Below are positions 7,079 through 14,535 of a DNA stretch of 16,972 nucleotides, one piece after another (the stretch's first letter is position 1; every line of letters starts with the position of its first letter). Origin of the DNA: Acidimicrobiia bacterium UBA6912. GTDB taxonomy: Bacteria; Actinomycetota; Acidimicrobiia; Spongiisociales; UBA5794. The translations under genes and the position numbers were made by a program. The stretch spans positions 1 through 16,972 of the forward strand of contig DKBA01000179.1 in the NCBI GenBank assembly GCA_002450985.1. Direction: 5' to 3'. Below the pieces are notes generated by a model that did not search any database, was not told the DNA's origin, and saw only the letters and a list, made by a program, of their open reading frames with translations.

Positions 7079-8457
7079 GGCGCGTGCTCCTCCTCGTCGC
7101 AGTAGTCGCGCTCACCACCGGGGCCGCGCTCCTGCCGCGCCCGGCCGCTCCCCAGGAGCCCGATTTCGACGGTGGCGCGCTCATCGACGACCTCGCCGGC
7201 GCAGAGGGCAGCGTCTGGTACTGCCCGTGGATGAACGCCGGTGCGGCCCGCGATTCGTACCTGATGCTCGCCGCCGAGCCCAACGTCCAGGTCGAGGTGA
7301 CCCTGCCGAGTCCCATCCCGAACGAGAACGCCGACCGTGCGTCGTTCACGCTCACCGGCCCGGGCGCCGACCCGCTCGAGGTGGCGTCGATCGTACGGCG
7401 CGGTGACGCTCCCGGCTTCGTCGAGTTCGACGATGGGCCGGCGGCGGTGAGCGCCGTCGTCACCTCCGACACCGCCCTCACCGGGGATCGGTGCTCGGCG
7501 TCCGTCCCGAAGCTCTGGCATCTGCCCGGGGGCACGACGCGGCCGGACCACACGACCATCCTGCGCCTGTTCAACCCCTTCCCCGAGCCGGCGAAGGTGT
7601 CGGTGACCGGAGCCTCCGAGTTCGGCGAGGTAGGACTGATCGGGCTCACGTCGATCGACGTCGGTGGCCGGTCGTGGGTGGACATCAATCTCAACGAGAT
7701 CGTGCCGCTGCTCGAGGACCTCAGCCTCACCGTGAGCAGCGAGGAGGGCCTCGTGATCCCGGCGATCGTGGTGGCGACGGCGCGTGACGAGGCCACCTGG
7801 CCGGGCGTCGGCCTGTCGACCACATGGGAGTTCCCGGTCGTCCGGCAGACGGGCCTGGTCCCGACCCTCGCCATCTCCAACCCGGGTGACGTCGCTGCCG
7901 ACGTCGAGATCGACGTCTACACCGGCGACGGCGCAGTTCCTGCGGCGCGGGTGGTCACGATCCCGGCCGGCCGTCCGATGCGCATCCCCATCGACGACCT
8001 CGCCGACCGCTTCTTTGCGGTGCGGGTCCGGTCATCCGCTCCGGTCGCCGCGGTGGTGATCGCCGAGGACGAGGCGCCGGCACTCGCCGAGGAGGCGACC
8101 GACGAGCAGGCCTCGGATGTGGCCACCGCTCGCATCGCCGGCACCGTCGGGGCGGCGGAGCCGGCCCTCCGCTGGCTGCTCCCCGGACCCGGCGGGGTCC
8201 GTACGGCGACGTCGACGGTGTGGGTGCTCAACACCCAATCCGAGGCGGTCACGGTCTCGGTCCAGCCGCTCGGAGCAGAGCCGCCGGCCGCGGACAAGAT
8301 CGTCGTCGAGCCCGGCACCGTCCGCCGTGTCGTGCTGTCCCAAGAGAGCGGCGTGGCCGGCTATCTCCTCTCTGCAGGCACGCCCATCTCGGCGGCCTGG
8401 AGCGTGGAGTCGGGAGACGGCGTCGCCTTCGTCGCCGGCGTCTCGATCGATGACTGA
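7075..8457 (+). CDS. Exported DUF5719-like protein
   Basis: This 460-residue protein begins with a signal peptide or N-terminal anchor: MRR, a hydrophobic core over residues 4-20, then PRPAAPQ, an Ala/Pro-rich possible cleavage region. The rest is polar and beta-rich with many Val/Thr/Asp, consistent with repeated immunoglobulin-like or jelly-roll strands outside the membrane. Two features resemble actinobacterial DUF5719: a WYCPW motif soon after the signal and a second cysteine in GDRCSA, which could form a disulfide. A strand phrase recurs: TIRVFN-like segments appear as TILRLFNPF, TLAISNPGD and STVWVLNTQ, suggesting about three repeats of one sandwich domain. Translation is coupled to the preceding membrane protein by an ATGA overlap, and the next gene starts inside its last codons (8-base overlap). 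Function is unknown; co-translation with the membrane protein suggests they act together outside the cell. Confidence 0.72.
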   Translation: MRRVLLLVAVVALTTGAALLPRPAAPQEPDFDGGALIDDLAGAEGSVWYCPWMNAGAARDSYLMLAAEPNVQVEVTLPSPIPNENADRASFTLTGPGADPLEVASIVRRGDAPGFVEFDDGPAAVSAVVTSDTALTGDRCSASVPKLWHLPGGTTRPDHTTILRLFNPFPEPAKVSVTGASEFGEVGLIGLTSIDVGGRSWVDINLNEIVPLLEDLSLTVSSEEGLVIPAIVVATARDEATWPGVGLSTTWEFPVVRQTGLVPTLAISNPGDVAADVEIDVYTGDGAVPAARVVTIPAGRPMRIPIDDLADRFFAVRVRSSAPVAAVVIAEDEAPALAEEATDEQASDVATARIAGTVGAAEPALRWLLPGPGGVRTATSTVWVLNTQSEAVTVSVQPLGAEPPAADKIVVEPGTVRRVVLSQESGVAGYLLSAGTPISAAWSVESGDGVAFVAGVSIDD

Positions 8458-8842
8458 CGGTACGTGGCTCCAGGTCCTGCTCGTTGCCGGGGCTGCGCTC
8501 GTGGTCATCGCCGCTTCCCTCGGCACCCGCCGTTTCCAGCGTCCCACCCACGAGCGGGTCGACGTCCACGGCACAGGCCTGCCGGCAGGGATCGTCATCT
8601 TCACCTCGACGGAGTGCGCAACGTGCAAGGACGCCCTCGCCGTCGTGCGCGACTTGCCGGCCCCGGTGCGTGAGGTGACGTGGGAGCTGGAGTCGGGCAT
8701 GTTCGAGACGGTCGGCGTCACTGCGGTTCCCCTCACGATCGTCGTCGATGCGGTGGGCGACGTCACCGCCCAGATGGTGGGCGTTCCCCGTCGCCGCAAG
8801 CTGGCCCGGGCCGTCGCCTCCGCTGCCGCCGGCGAGGGGTGA
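8450..8842 (+). CDS. Membrane-anchored thioredoxin-like protein
   Basis: The 130-residue protein has one N-terminal membrane helix (about residues 6-24) followed by RR at 27-28, then a compact thioredoxin-like fold. The active-site motif is C56-A-T-C59 after strand IVIFTSTE, and the cis-proline is P94 in GVTAVPLTIVVD. Helices and strands are in thioredoxin order, but the domain is short. Positive charges right after the helix would, by the positive-inside rule, place the redox domain in the cytoplasm; if the helix is instead oriented as a signal anchor, it would face outward and could serve the cysteines of the DUF5719-like protein. The start overlaps that gene by 8 bases, so expression is coupled. 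The fold is well supported; partner and orientation are inferred. Confidence 0.75.
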   Translation: MTDGTWLQVLLVAGAALVVIAASLGTRRFQRPTHERVDVHGTGLPAGIVIFTSTECATCKDALAVVRDLPAPVREVTWELESGMFETVGVTAVPLTIVVDAVGDVTAQMVGVPRRRKLARAVASAAAGEG

Positions 8843-8854
8843 TGGTCGAAATCC

Positions 8855-8883
8855 TTGGTCGCGATCCCCGCTCGCTCTACCTT
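8855..8883 (+). promoter_or_regulatory. Putative promoter for a leaderless DUF3499-like mRNA
   Basis: TTGGTC at 8855-8860 and TACCTT at 8878-8883 are separated by 17 bases. The -10 box ends 6 bases before ATG 8890, so transcription would begin at or next to the start codon. This fits the TANNNT-type leaderless promoters common in actinobacteria. The -35 box is only a half match to TTGACA. Confidence 0.4.
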
Positions 8884-8889
8884 GCGGAC

Positions 8890-9114
8890 ATGACCTCTTG
8901 CGTGAAATGTGGCGACCCCGCCCAGGTGGTGATGAGCTTCGACTACGCATCGCGGACGGTGTGGCTTCGGGACCTGCTGGTCGGGTACGACCGCTTCGCC
9001 GAGATGCCGTTCTGCGAGATGCACGCCAACCGGCTCGTGGTGCCGGTCGGGTGGGCGCTCAGCGACGATCACAACCTCTCCCCACCGCTGTTCCTGGCCC
9101 ACGGCGTGGCGTGA
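8890..9114 (+). CDS. DUF3499-like small zinc-binding protein
   Basis: The protein has 74 residues with start ATG 8890. It opens with MTSCVKCGDPAQVVMSF, has aromatic strands (FDYASRTVWLRDL), then PFCEMHANRLVVPVGW near the C-terminus. The paired C-x2-C and C-x2-H suggest a single structural zinc site. This matches the DUF3499 pattern known from actinobacteria, where the protein begins almost directly at the first cysteine and the gene lies close to manB. That is why I prefer 8890; ATG 8842, which overlaps the thioredoxin-like stop as TGATG, would add 16 residues outside the family. Function is unknown. An internal promoter may let it be made apart from the upstream operon. Confidence 0.75.
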   Translation: MTSCVKCGDPAQVVMSFDYASRTVWLRDLLVGYDRFAEMPFCEMHANRLVVPVGWALSDDHNLSPPLFLAHGVA

Positions 9115-9126
9115 CGGGAGCTCGGG

Positions 9127-9420
9127 GTGCCCATCGATCGTGAGGTGCTCGAGGCCGTCCGCGAGATGGACGAGCACGAGCTTCGCCGTCTCCTGATCCT
9201 CGCCAGAGCCCGCCTCGAGGGACAGGGGGTCGCGCTCGGCGACCCGGCCGGCGCAAGGGTGAGTCTGCGGAAGCAGGAAGTGCGGTGCGGCAAGACGACC
9301 TGCACCCGGTGCCCCCATGGTCCCTATTGGTACGCCTACTGGTGGGAGGACGGGCGGCGCCGCTCCCGCTACATCGGCAAGCTCGACGACATCCCCGAGC
9401 GATCCCACGCCACCGGTTGA
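9127..9420 (+). CDS. Small zinc-ribbon-like protein, DUF6788 type
   Basis: The 97-residue protein starts at GTG 9127, 6 bases after a GGGAG ribosome site. An N-terminal half of charged helix (residues about 4-35) is followed by SLRKQEVRCGKTTCTRCPHG, then PYWYAYWWEDGRRRSRYIGK at 66-85. C54, C59, C62 and H64 could bind zinc, and the PYWY...YIGK block is the hallmark of the small proteins I recall as DUF6788. These are found in many bacteria, often near mobile or defence genes, with no assigned function; the basic aromatic tail would suit nucleic-acid binding. Here it sits 12 bases after the DUF3499-like gene on the same strand. Its DNA composition is like that of its neighbours, so recent transfer is not indicated. 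Confidence 0.72.
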   Translation: MPIDREVLEAVREMDEHELRRLLILARARLEGQGVALGDPAGARVSLRKQEVRCGKTTCTRCPHGPYWYAYWWEDGRRRSRYIGKLDDIPERSHATG

Positions 9421-9451
9421 CGGTCCCGCGCTGCAAAGTGGGTGGTGGCAT

Positions 9452-9457
9452 TAGCCT
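9452..9457 (+). promoter_or_regulatory. Putative -10 box (TAGCCT) of a leaderless promoter
   Basis: TAGCCT matches the TANNNT -10 pattern and ends 6 bases before GTG 9464, which has no Shine-Dalgarno sequence. The same 6-base spacing is seen at 8890. I see no convincing -35 box. The 43-base gap before 9464 is the first real break in the plus-strand gene run, as expected for a new transcription unit. Confidence 0.35.
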
Positions 9458-9463
9458 GCCTGG

Positions 9464-11701
9464 GTGGCGACGAACACCCTGACCCGACCGGCGGCACCGC
9501 CGCCTGCGCCGCCGACACGGGCGCGTCGCTGGAACCCAGACCGCACCGGGAAGTTGATCGCGCTCGCCGCGATCGCGGTGCCGACGGTGCTGATCCTCGC
9601 CGTCATGTCCGGCGTCCTCGAATACGTGCGAGCGGTCCCGGGATTCCCCTTCATCGACGTGTCGCTCCAATCCCCGGCGCTGTTCGCGGCAAACACGCCG
9701 ACCGGGGGCGACATGGGCGCCCACGTGTACCTCCCGCAGTTCCTCAAGGACACGGTGCTGCCGTCCGGCCACATCTTGGGGTGGAGCAACGACTGGTACG
9801 CGGGGTTCCCCGTCCTGTACTTCTACTTCCCCCTGCCCGCACTCACGACTGTGCTGCTCGACCTGTTCCTGCCGTATGGCGTGGCGTTCAAGCTGACGAC
9901 GATCCTCGGGCTGCTGGCTCTGCCCGCCGCCGTGTACTACTTCGTGCGGGGAATGGGCTTTGCCAGGGTGGTCGCCGCGATGGCGGCGGCGCTGGGCGGC
10001 TCGTACGTGTTCATGGAGAGCTTCAGCATCTTCGGGGGCAACATCAAGTCCACGCTGGCGGGCGAGTTCTCGTTCAGCTGGTCGTTCGCCCTGTCGCTCA
10101 TCTACTTGGGGATGGTCATTCGCGACACGAGGGAGGGCAAGGGATTCACCCCCCGGGCAGGCATCGTGCTCGCGCTCACCGCGCTCACCCACATCGTCAC
10201 CACGATGGTGGTGGTCGCCGTCTCGCTGCCGCTGCTCATCAGGCGCAACGGCCCGGCGACGCTCATCCGTTCGTGGATCGTGGGCTTTGCGATCTCCGCC
10301 TTCTGGTCGCTCCCCCTCGCCATCCGCGTGATGCAGGGGATGACGTCCGACATGAACTGGTCGCCGGTGCGGGGGCTGTTGGGGGACGGTTCCACCCCGG
10401 GCACGGTCGCCACCCCGCTCCCGAACGAGTTCATCCCGATCGTCGCCATCGCGATCATCGGGCTGGCGTGGACCTTGCTGCGTCGCGACGACGTCACGGT
10501 CCTGCTCGCGATGACCGTGCTGCCGCTGCTCGGCTACTGGTACCTCCAGCTCCCCGGCGTGGAGCTCACCAAGGTCTACAACGCCCGGCTGTTGCCGTAC
10601 TGGTACATCGGTGTCTACATCTTCGCCGGGCTCGCCCTCGGTCTCGCGGTGCGGGCGCTGGCGAGGTATCTCCCGGGCGGCGACGGCACGCTCGCCATCG
10701 TGTCGGCGTCGGCGCTCGTCCTCGTCGCCGGGGCCGCCATCGCCAACATCCACGACGTGCCGGGGTGGGTGCGATGGAACTACACGGGCTACGAAGGCAA
10801 GGCCGCCCACGCGGAGTATGCCGGTCTCATGGAGGCCGTCGACGAGCTGCCACCGGGGCGGATCATGTGGGAGGCGAACAGCGACATGGGCCGCTACGGC
10901 ACGCCGATGGCGCTGATGCTGCTGCCCTACTGGTCCGAGGGGCACCCCTCGATGGAGGGTCTGTTCTTCGAGTCGTCCCTCACCACGCCGTTCCACTTCC
11001 TCAATGCGTCCGAGGTCAGCCGGCGGCCGTCGAACCCGGTGCGAGGCCTCGACTACCGAGGCCTCGACTTCCAGCGGGCGATCCCTCATCTCCAGATGTA
11101 CAACGTCGCCTATTACGTCGCGTGGACGGAGGATGCCGCCAACCTCGCTCGCGCCGCCGGCCTCGAGGAGCTCGCCACGCCGGAGCCGTGGACGATATTC
11201 GCCCTTCCCGACTCATCGCTCGTCGACGTCGCCCGGTTCATCCCGTCGGTCTACGCGGGCGATGACACCTTCCTCGATGCCTCACTCGACTGGTACGACG
11301 ACTACCTGAACATGGACCGCTGGCTCGTCGAGGACGGGTCGGACGAGTGGCCGAGGGTGGACACGGTTGCCGACCGGCTGCTGCTCGATGCGCCGTACGA
11401 CGCGACCGGCGCCGCCGTGACGGACATCGAGGTCGAGAACGACACGATCAGCTTCCACACCAGCGCAGTCGGCATCCCTCATCTCGTGAAGGTGTCATAC
11501 TTCCCTGCGTGGCGAGTGGAGGGCGCCGACGGGCCGTTCCGGGCAGCTCCCTCGCTGATGGTGGTGGTGCCGACGCAGGAGGACGTGGTGCTCGAGTTCG
11601 CCAACGGCGTTCCGGAGAACGCTGGGCTCGTGCTGTCGAGCGCGATGGTGCTCTCCCTCCTCGGGTGGGGGGCGCTGCGGCTGCGGAGGCGGCGGCCGTG
11701 A
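9464..11701 (+). CDS. GT-C-like membrane protein (PTPS-related membrane family)
   Basis: This 745-residue integral membrane protein starts at GTG 9464. After a Pro/Ala-rich cytoplasmic tail and a first helix (about 30-50), the first outer loop carries GGDMGAH, with D83 in the place of the catalytic Asp of GT-C enzymes, then LPSGHILGWSNDWYAGFPVLYFYFP. About ten more helices run to residue 425. An extracytoplasmic domain of about 280 residues follows and one last helix (about 718-737) ends in RRRRP. This layout matches the proteins often annotated as 6-pyruvoyl-tetrahydropterin synthase-related membrane proteins, which are GT-C-like enzymes thought to take sugars from polyprenyl-phosphate carriers. 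The stop overlaps the GtrA start (GTGA). A glycan or protein glycosylation role outside the membrane is inferred; donor and acceptor are unknown. Confidence 0.78.
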   Translation: MATNTLTRPAAPPPAPPTRARRWNPDRTGKLIALAAIAVPTVLILAVMSGVLEYVRAVPGFPFIDVSLQSPALFAANTPTGGDMGAHVYLPQFLKDTVLPSGHILGWSNDWYAGFPVLYFYFPLPALTTVLLDLFLPYGVAFKLTTILGLLALPAAVYYFVRGMGFARVVAAMAAALGGSYVFMESFSIFGGNIKSTLAGEFSFSWSFALSLIYLGMVIRDTREGKGFTPRAGIVLALTALTHIVTTMVVVAVSLPLLIRRNGPATLIRSWIVGFAISAFWSLPLAIRVMQGMTSDMNWSPVRGLLGDGSTPGTVATPLPNEFIPIVAIAIIGLAWTLLRRDDVTVLLAMTVLPLLGYWYLQLPGVELTKVYNARLLPYWYIGVYIFAGLALGLAVRALARYLPGGDGTLAIVSASALVLVAGAAIANIHDVPGWVRWNYTGYEGKAAHAEYAGLMEAVDELPPGRIMWEANSDMGRYGTPMALMLLPYWSEGHPSMEGLFFESSLTTPFHFLNASEVSRRPSNPVRGLDYRGLDFQRAIPHLQMYNVAYYVAWTEDAANLARAAGLEELATPEPWTIFALPDSSLVDVARFIPSVYAGDDTFLDASLDWYDDYLNMDRWLVEDGSDEWPRVDTVADRLLLDAPYDATGAAVTDIEVENDTISFHTSAVGIPHLVKVSYFPAWRVEGADGPFRAAPSLMVVVPTQEDVVLEFANGVPENAGLVLSSAMVLSLLGWGALRLRRRRP

Positions 11702-12171
11702 AGGACTACTTCCGCTCATTCGCCACCCGGGAGGCGGCCGGCCAGCTCGTCAAGGTCGGGGTCATCGGGGTCTTCAACACCGTTGTCGACTTCGGGCTCT
11801 TCAACGTGTTCCGCAGCGTGTCGATGCCGCGCAACTGGGCGCTCGCGCTGGCGTTTGCGATCGCCACCTTCGTGTCCTACGGGCTCAACCGGCGTTGGTC
11901 GTTCCAGCTCACCGACGGTCACGTCAAGCTGCGCGAGACGGTGAACTTCTACCTCATCAACGCGGCCTCGCTCGGCGTCACCTTCCTCGTCGTAGAGGCA
12001 GCCGATGTGGTGTTCGGCCCACTGACCAGGATCGGGGAGAACGTCGCCAAGTTCGCCGCGGTGATCATCATCCTGATCCCGAAGTTCGCCGGCTACCGCG
12101 ACATCGTGTTCCGCCATGCCATCCGGGAGCACAAGAACCGCAACGTCACCGCCGCGTCCGACGTCGACTGA
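11698..12171 (+). CDS. GtrA-like membrane protein
   Basis: The protein of 157 residues starts at GTG 11698, overlapping the upstream stop by 4 bases. It has four membrane helices, about residues 18-36, 44-65, 82-103 and 114-132, with the GtrA signatures QLVKVGVIGVFNTVVDFGLF near the N-terminus, SYGLNRRWSF at the end of helix 2, and a KFAGYRDIVF C-terminal turn. GtrA proteins are thought to move polyprenyl-phosphate-linked sugars across the membrane, working with a GtrB-type synthase and a GT-C transferase. Both partner types are next door: the GT-C-like protein upstream, in the same operon, and a GtrB/DPM1-like GT2 converging from the other side. The flippase role is inferred from the family. 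Confidence 0.88.
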   Translation: MKDYFRSFATREAAGQLVKVGVIGVFNTVVDFGLFNVFRSVSMPRNWALALAFAIATFVSYGLNRRWSFQLTDGHVKLRETVNFYLINAASLGVTFLVVEAADVVFGPLTRIGENVAKFAAVIIILIPKFAGYRDIVFRHAIREHKNRNVTAASDVD

Positions 12172-12213
12172 CCGGCCTCGTCCGGCTGTACCCAGGATCG
12201 AGGAGCCGGCTGC

Positions 12214-12915
12214 TCAGTCGAGCTGACGGCGGATGCGCCACAGACCCTTGAGCGTGCGCGGCACCCGTTTGACCAGCCGAGACTTGCTGTCACGCTGCTC
12301 TTGCACCGTGACCGGCACCTCGACGATCCGGTAGCCGGCCCGTTCCGCCCGGATCACGAGCTCGGTATCGAAGAGATCCTGGGTCGACACCACCTGGGGG
12401 GCGATGTCGGCGATGACCGACCGCCGAATCGCCTTCATGCCGTGGGTGTCGGACACTCCCGATGCCAGCAGCGTGCGCAGCAGGGTGTTGAACCCCCAGG
12501 TGGCGAAACGCCGAAAGGGCGACCGCTGGTCGTCGGAGCCGGGCGCCCGCTTGGAGGCGAGGACGACATCGGCCTCGTCGTGGGTGATCGCTTCCGAGAG
12601 GAACGCCCCCGAGAAGTAGTCGATGTCGAAGTTCACCGCCCACTCCCCGGTGGTGGCCAGGAAGCCGGCGCGCATCGCTGCGCCGTAATCGGGGATCGGC
12701 AGCTCGAGCACAGCGAGCCCAGGGCGAGTGGCGGCGAGGCGCCGCACCACGTCCGCCGAGCCGTCGGTCGACCCGTTCTCCGCGATCAAGACGTCGACAT
12801 CGGCATCGACGCGAGACAGCTCGGCGAAGAGCTGGTCGATGGCGGCGGGCAGGTAGTCGGCTTCGTCGTGGACGGGGATCACGACCGAGACCGAGGGTCG
12901 GGGGCTCGGTGCCAT
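12214..12915 (-). CDS. Family-2 glycosyltransferase, polyprenyl-phosphate sugar synthase-like
   Basis: The 233-residue GT-A enzyme has VVIPVHDEADYL at residues 11-22, ENGSTDGS at 46-53 and the metal-binding DxD as D97-I-D99 in NFDIDYF. It ends with a basic region and no C-terminal membrane helices, so it resembles soluble DPM1-type dolichyl/polyprenyl-phosphate mannose synthases more than four-helix GtrB. It would load a sugar from a nucleotide donor onto a lipid phosphate at the inner face. ATG 12915 is chosen because the fold begins within ten residues; ATG 12948, with GGAG 7 bases upstream, would add 11 residues of no family value. It converges on the GtrA gene (42 bases apart) and diverges from manB, whose GDP-mannose pathway could supply its donor. 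Donor specificity is not shown. Confidence 0.85.
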   Translation of the reverse strand: MAPSPRPSVSVVIPVHDEADYLPAAIDQLFAELSRVDADVDVLIAENGSTDGSADVVRRLAATRPGLAVLELPIPDYGAAMRAGFLATTGEWAVNFDIDYFSGAFLSEAITHDEADVVLASKRAPGSDDQRSPFRRFATWGFNTLLRTLLASGVSDTHGMKAIRRSVIADIAPQVVSTQDLFDTELVIRAERAGYRIVEVPVTVQEQRDSKSRLVKRVPRTLKGLWRIRRQLD

Positions 12916-12924
12916 GGCGGCGGC

Positions 12925-12930
12925 ATTGTA
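12925..12930 (-). promoter_or_regulatory. Putative -10 box (TACAAT) for the minus-strand GT2
   Basis: Read on the minus strand this is TACAAT, close to the TATAAT consensus, ending 9 bases before ATG 12915. It supports the shorter start through a leaderless or near-leaderless transcript. I see no clear -35 box. If the gene starts at 12948, this box lies inside the coding region. Confidence 0.35.
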
Positions 12931-12994
12931 GGGGTGGCCTGCGGGCATCCCGGTGCTCCGCTCGATACGCGTAGGTTGACGCGGGGCGCGCTCC

Positions 12995-13000
12995 TAGACT
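12995..13000 (+). promoter_or_regulatory. Putative -10 box (TAGACT) for manB
   Basis: TAGACT ends 9 bases before ATG 13010, which has no Shine-Dalgarno sequence, the same geometry as the divergent GT2 start at 12915. TTGACG at 12976-12981 is a fair -35 sequence, but only 13 bases separate it from this box, too few for a standard sigma-70 promoter. Confidence 0.35.
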
Positions 13001-13009
13001 TCCGGCTCC

Positions 13010-14350
13010 ATGGATCTCTCCCCCATCTTCAAGGCCTACGACGTGCGCGGGCTCGCTCCCGAGCAGCTCGACGCTGCCGTGGCGGAGCGTATCGGGGCGG
13101 CGTTCGCCCGATTCTGCGATGACGACGAGATCGCGGTGGGCTGGGATTGCCGGGCAACATCGCCCAAGATCGCCGACGGGCTCGTGGCCGGCATCACCTC
13201 CCAGGGCACGAACGTCGTCCGGTTGGGGCATGTGACGACGGACATGACGTATTTCGCGTCTGGGCTGTGGTCGATGCCCGGCGTGATGGTCACTGCGTCC
13301 CACAACCCGCCCGAGTACAACGGGCTCAAGTTCTGCCGCACCGGTGCTGCCCCGGTCGGCGAGGAGAGCGGGCTGGCGGTGATCCAGGCGGACGCCGAAG
13401 CCGGTCTGCCTTCGGCTCGGGTTTCCGGGTCGCTGAGAGACGACGACATCACCGAGGCATACGTCCGTCACGTGCTCGACATCGTCGGTGCCGAGTCGAT
13501 CGGCCCGCTCCGGGTGGCGGTGGACGGCGGCAACGGCATGGCGGGCGTCGCCGTGCCTGCGGTGTTCGCCGGGCTTGCGGCACGTCTCGACGGGCTCTAT
13601 CTCGAACCTGACGGCAGCTTCCCGAACCACCCGGCCGATCCGCTCCGCCCCGAGAACCTCATCGACCTGCTCACTCTCGTCGCCGAGACCGGGGCCGACC
13701 TCGGAGTCGCCTTCGACGGCGACGCCGATCGGGCGTTCTTCGTCGACGAGCACGGGGTGCCGCTGCCGGGAAGCACGACCACGGCGATCATCGCCGAATG
13801 GTTCCTGCGCCGCGAAGCGGGGGCGAAGATCGTCCACAACCTCATCTGCAGCCGAGCCGTTCCGGAGACGGTCCGCGCCGCAGGCGGCACGCCGATCCGG
13901 ACCAGGGTCGGTCACTCGTTCATCAAGCAGGTGATGAAGGAGACCGGTGCGGTGTTCGGCGGCGAGCACTCCGGGCACTACTACTTCCGCGACCACTACC
14001 GGGCGGATTCCGGGATTCTCGCCATGCTCGTTCTGATGCGCGTCATGTCGGACGACGGACGGCCCCTTTCCGAGCTGCGCACCCGGTACGAGCCGTACGC
14101 CCAATCAGGCGAGGTCAACATCGCCGTCGCCGACCAGACGGCAGCCATCGAGCGAGTGGCGGCGAGCTTCCGGGACGCTGCGTCCGATCGGGCCGACGGG
14201 CTCACCATCGAGCTTCCGGACGGAGCGTGGTTCAACCTGCGGCCCTCCAACACCGAACCCCTGCTCCGGCTGAACGTCGAGGCGCCCGCCCCGGACCGTG
14301 TCGAGGACGTGGTCGCAGACGTTCGGGCGATCGTCGAGGGGGTGCGATGA
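13010..14350 (+). CDS. manB: Phosphomannomutase/phosphoglucomutase (ManB)
   Basis: The enzyme interconverts mannose-6-P and mannose-1-P (often also the glucose phosphates), supplying GDP-mannose for glycans. All four alpha-D-phosphohexomutase signatures are present in 446 residues: the phosphoserine loop TASHNP with S97, the Mg2+ loop DGDADR at 236-241, the sugar loop GEHSGHYYF from 318, and the phosphate-binding RPSNTEP from 411. Length is normal for bacterial ManB. It heads a tight run: its stop overlaps the Trm112-like ATG as ATGA, and the SIS isomerase downstream would feed it mannose-6-P. The same order of manB, isomerase and ahcY is known in mycobacteria. Mutase family is secure; mannose versus glucose preference rests on context. 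Confidence 0.95.
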   Translation: MDLSPIFKAYDVRGLAPEQLDAAVAERIGAAFARFCDDDEIAVGWDCRATSPKIADGLVAGITSQGTNVVRLGHVTTDMTYFASGLWSMPGVMVTASHNPPEYNGLKFCRTGAAPVGEESGLAVIQADAEAGLPSARVSGSLRDDDITEAYVRHVLDIVGAESIGPLRVAVDGGNGMAGVAVPAVFAGLAARLDGLYLEPDGSFPNHPADPLRPENLIDLLTLVAETGADLGVAFDGDADRAFFVDEHGVPLPGSTTTAIIAEWFLRREAGAKIVHNLICSRAVPETVRAAGGTPIRTRVGHSFIKQVMKETGAVFGGEHSGHYYFRDHYRADSGILAMLVLMRVMSDDGRPLSELRTRYEPYAQSGEVNIAVADQTAAIERVAASFRDAASDRADGLTIELPDGAWFNLRPSNTEPLLRLNVEAPAPDRVEDVVADVRAIVEGVR

Positions 14351-14535
14351 GCGCCTCTGGAGTGCCCGACCGCCTTCTCGAGATCATGCAGTGCCCTGCG
14401 TGCGGCGGTTCGCTCCGCGACGTGGGCGCGCCGCCTTCGCTGGTATGCACCGCATGCGGGCTCCGCTACCCGGTGACCGACGGCATCCCGATCATGCTGG
14501 TCGAGAAAGCCACCCCGGCGGGGGAGGGGCCGTGA
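14347..14535 (+). CDS. Trm112-like zinc protein
   Basis: This 62-residue protein begins PDRLLEIMQCPACGGSL and has a second pair in VCTACGLRYPVTDGIPIML, the pattern of Trm112/YcaR-like proteins: two CPxC-type knuckles followed by a hydrophobic YPV.DGIP strand. In eukaryotes and archaea Trm112 activates methyltransferases; in bacteria the small family members have no firm role. It overlaps manB (ATGA) at its start and the SIS gene (GTGA) at its end, so it is translated with both. Small genes of this family sit at this place beside manB in other actinobacteria. The AhcY two genes downstream removes the product of methyltransferases, which makes a link attractive but unproven. Confidence 0.82.
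   Translation: MSASGVPDRLLEIMQCPACGGSLRDVGAPPSLVCTACGLRYPVTDGIPIMLVEKATPAGEGP

Noticed and set aside
9059..11089. Long minus-strand open frame (about 676 codons)
   Set aside because: It is the antisense shadow of the GT-C-like and DUF6788-like genes: Arg/Gly/His-rich, no hydrophobic pattern or motif, and it crosses several plus-strand gene boundaries.
12182..12209. Inverted repeat CCGGCT/AGCCGG between gtrA-like and GT2 genes as a terminator
   Set aside because: Six-base arms with a 16-base loop and no T-tract are expected by chance in DNA this GC-rich.
12976..13000. TTGACG / TAGACT as a full sigma-70 promoter for manB
   Set aside because: The spacer is only 13 bases; I kept the TAGACT box alone as a leaderless-type signal.
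12290..14104. Minus-strand open frame of about 604 codons antisense to manB
   Set aside because: Its sequence has no recognisable domain, while the plus strand carries all four phosphohexomutase motifs over the same bases and the real GT2 uses another minus frame.
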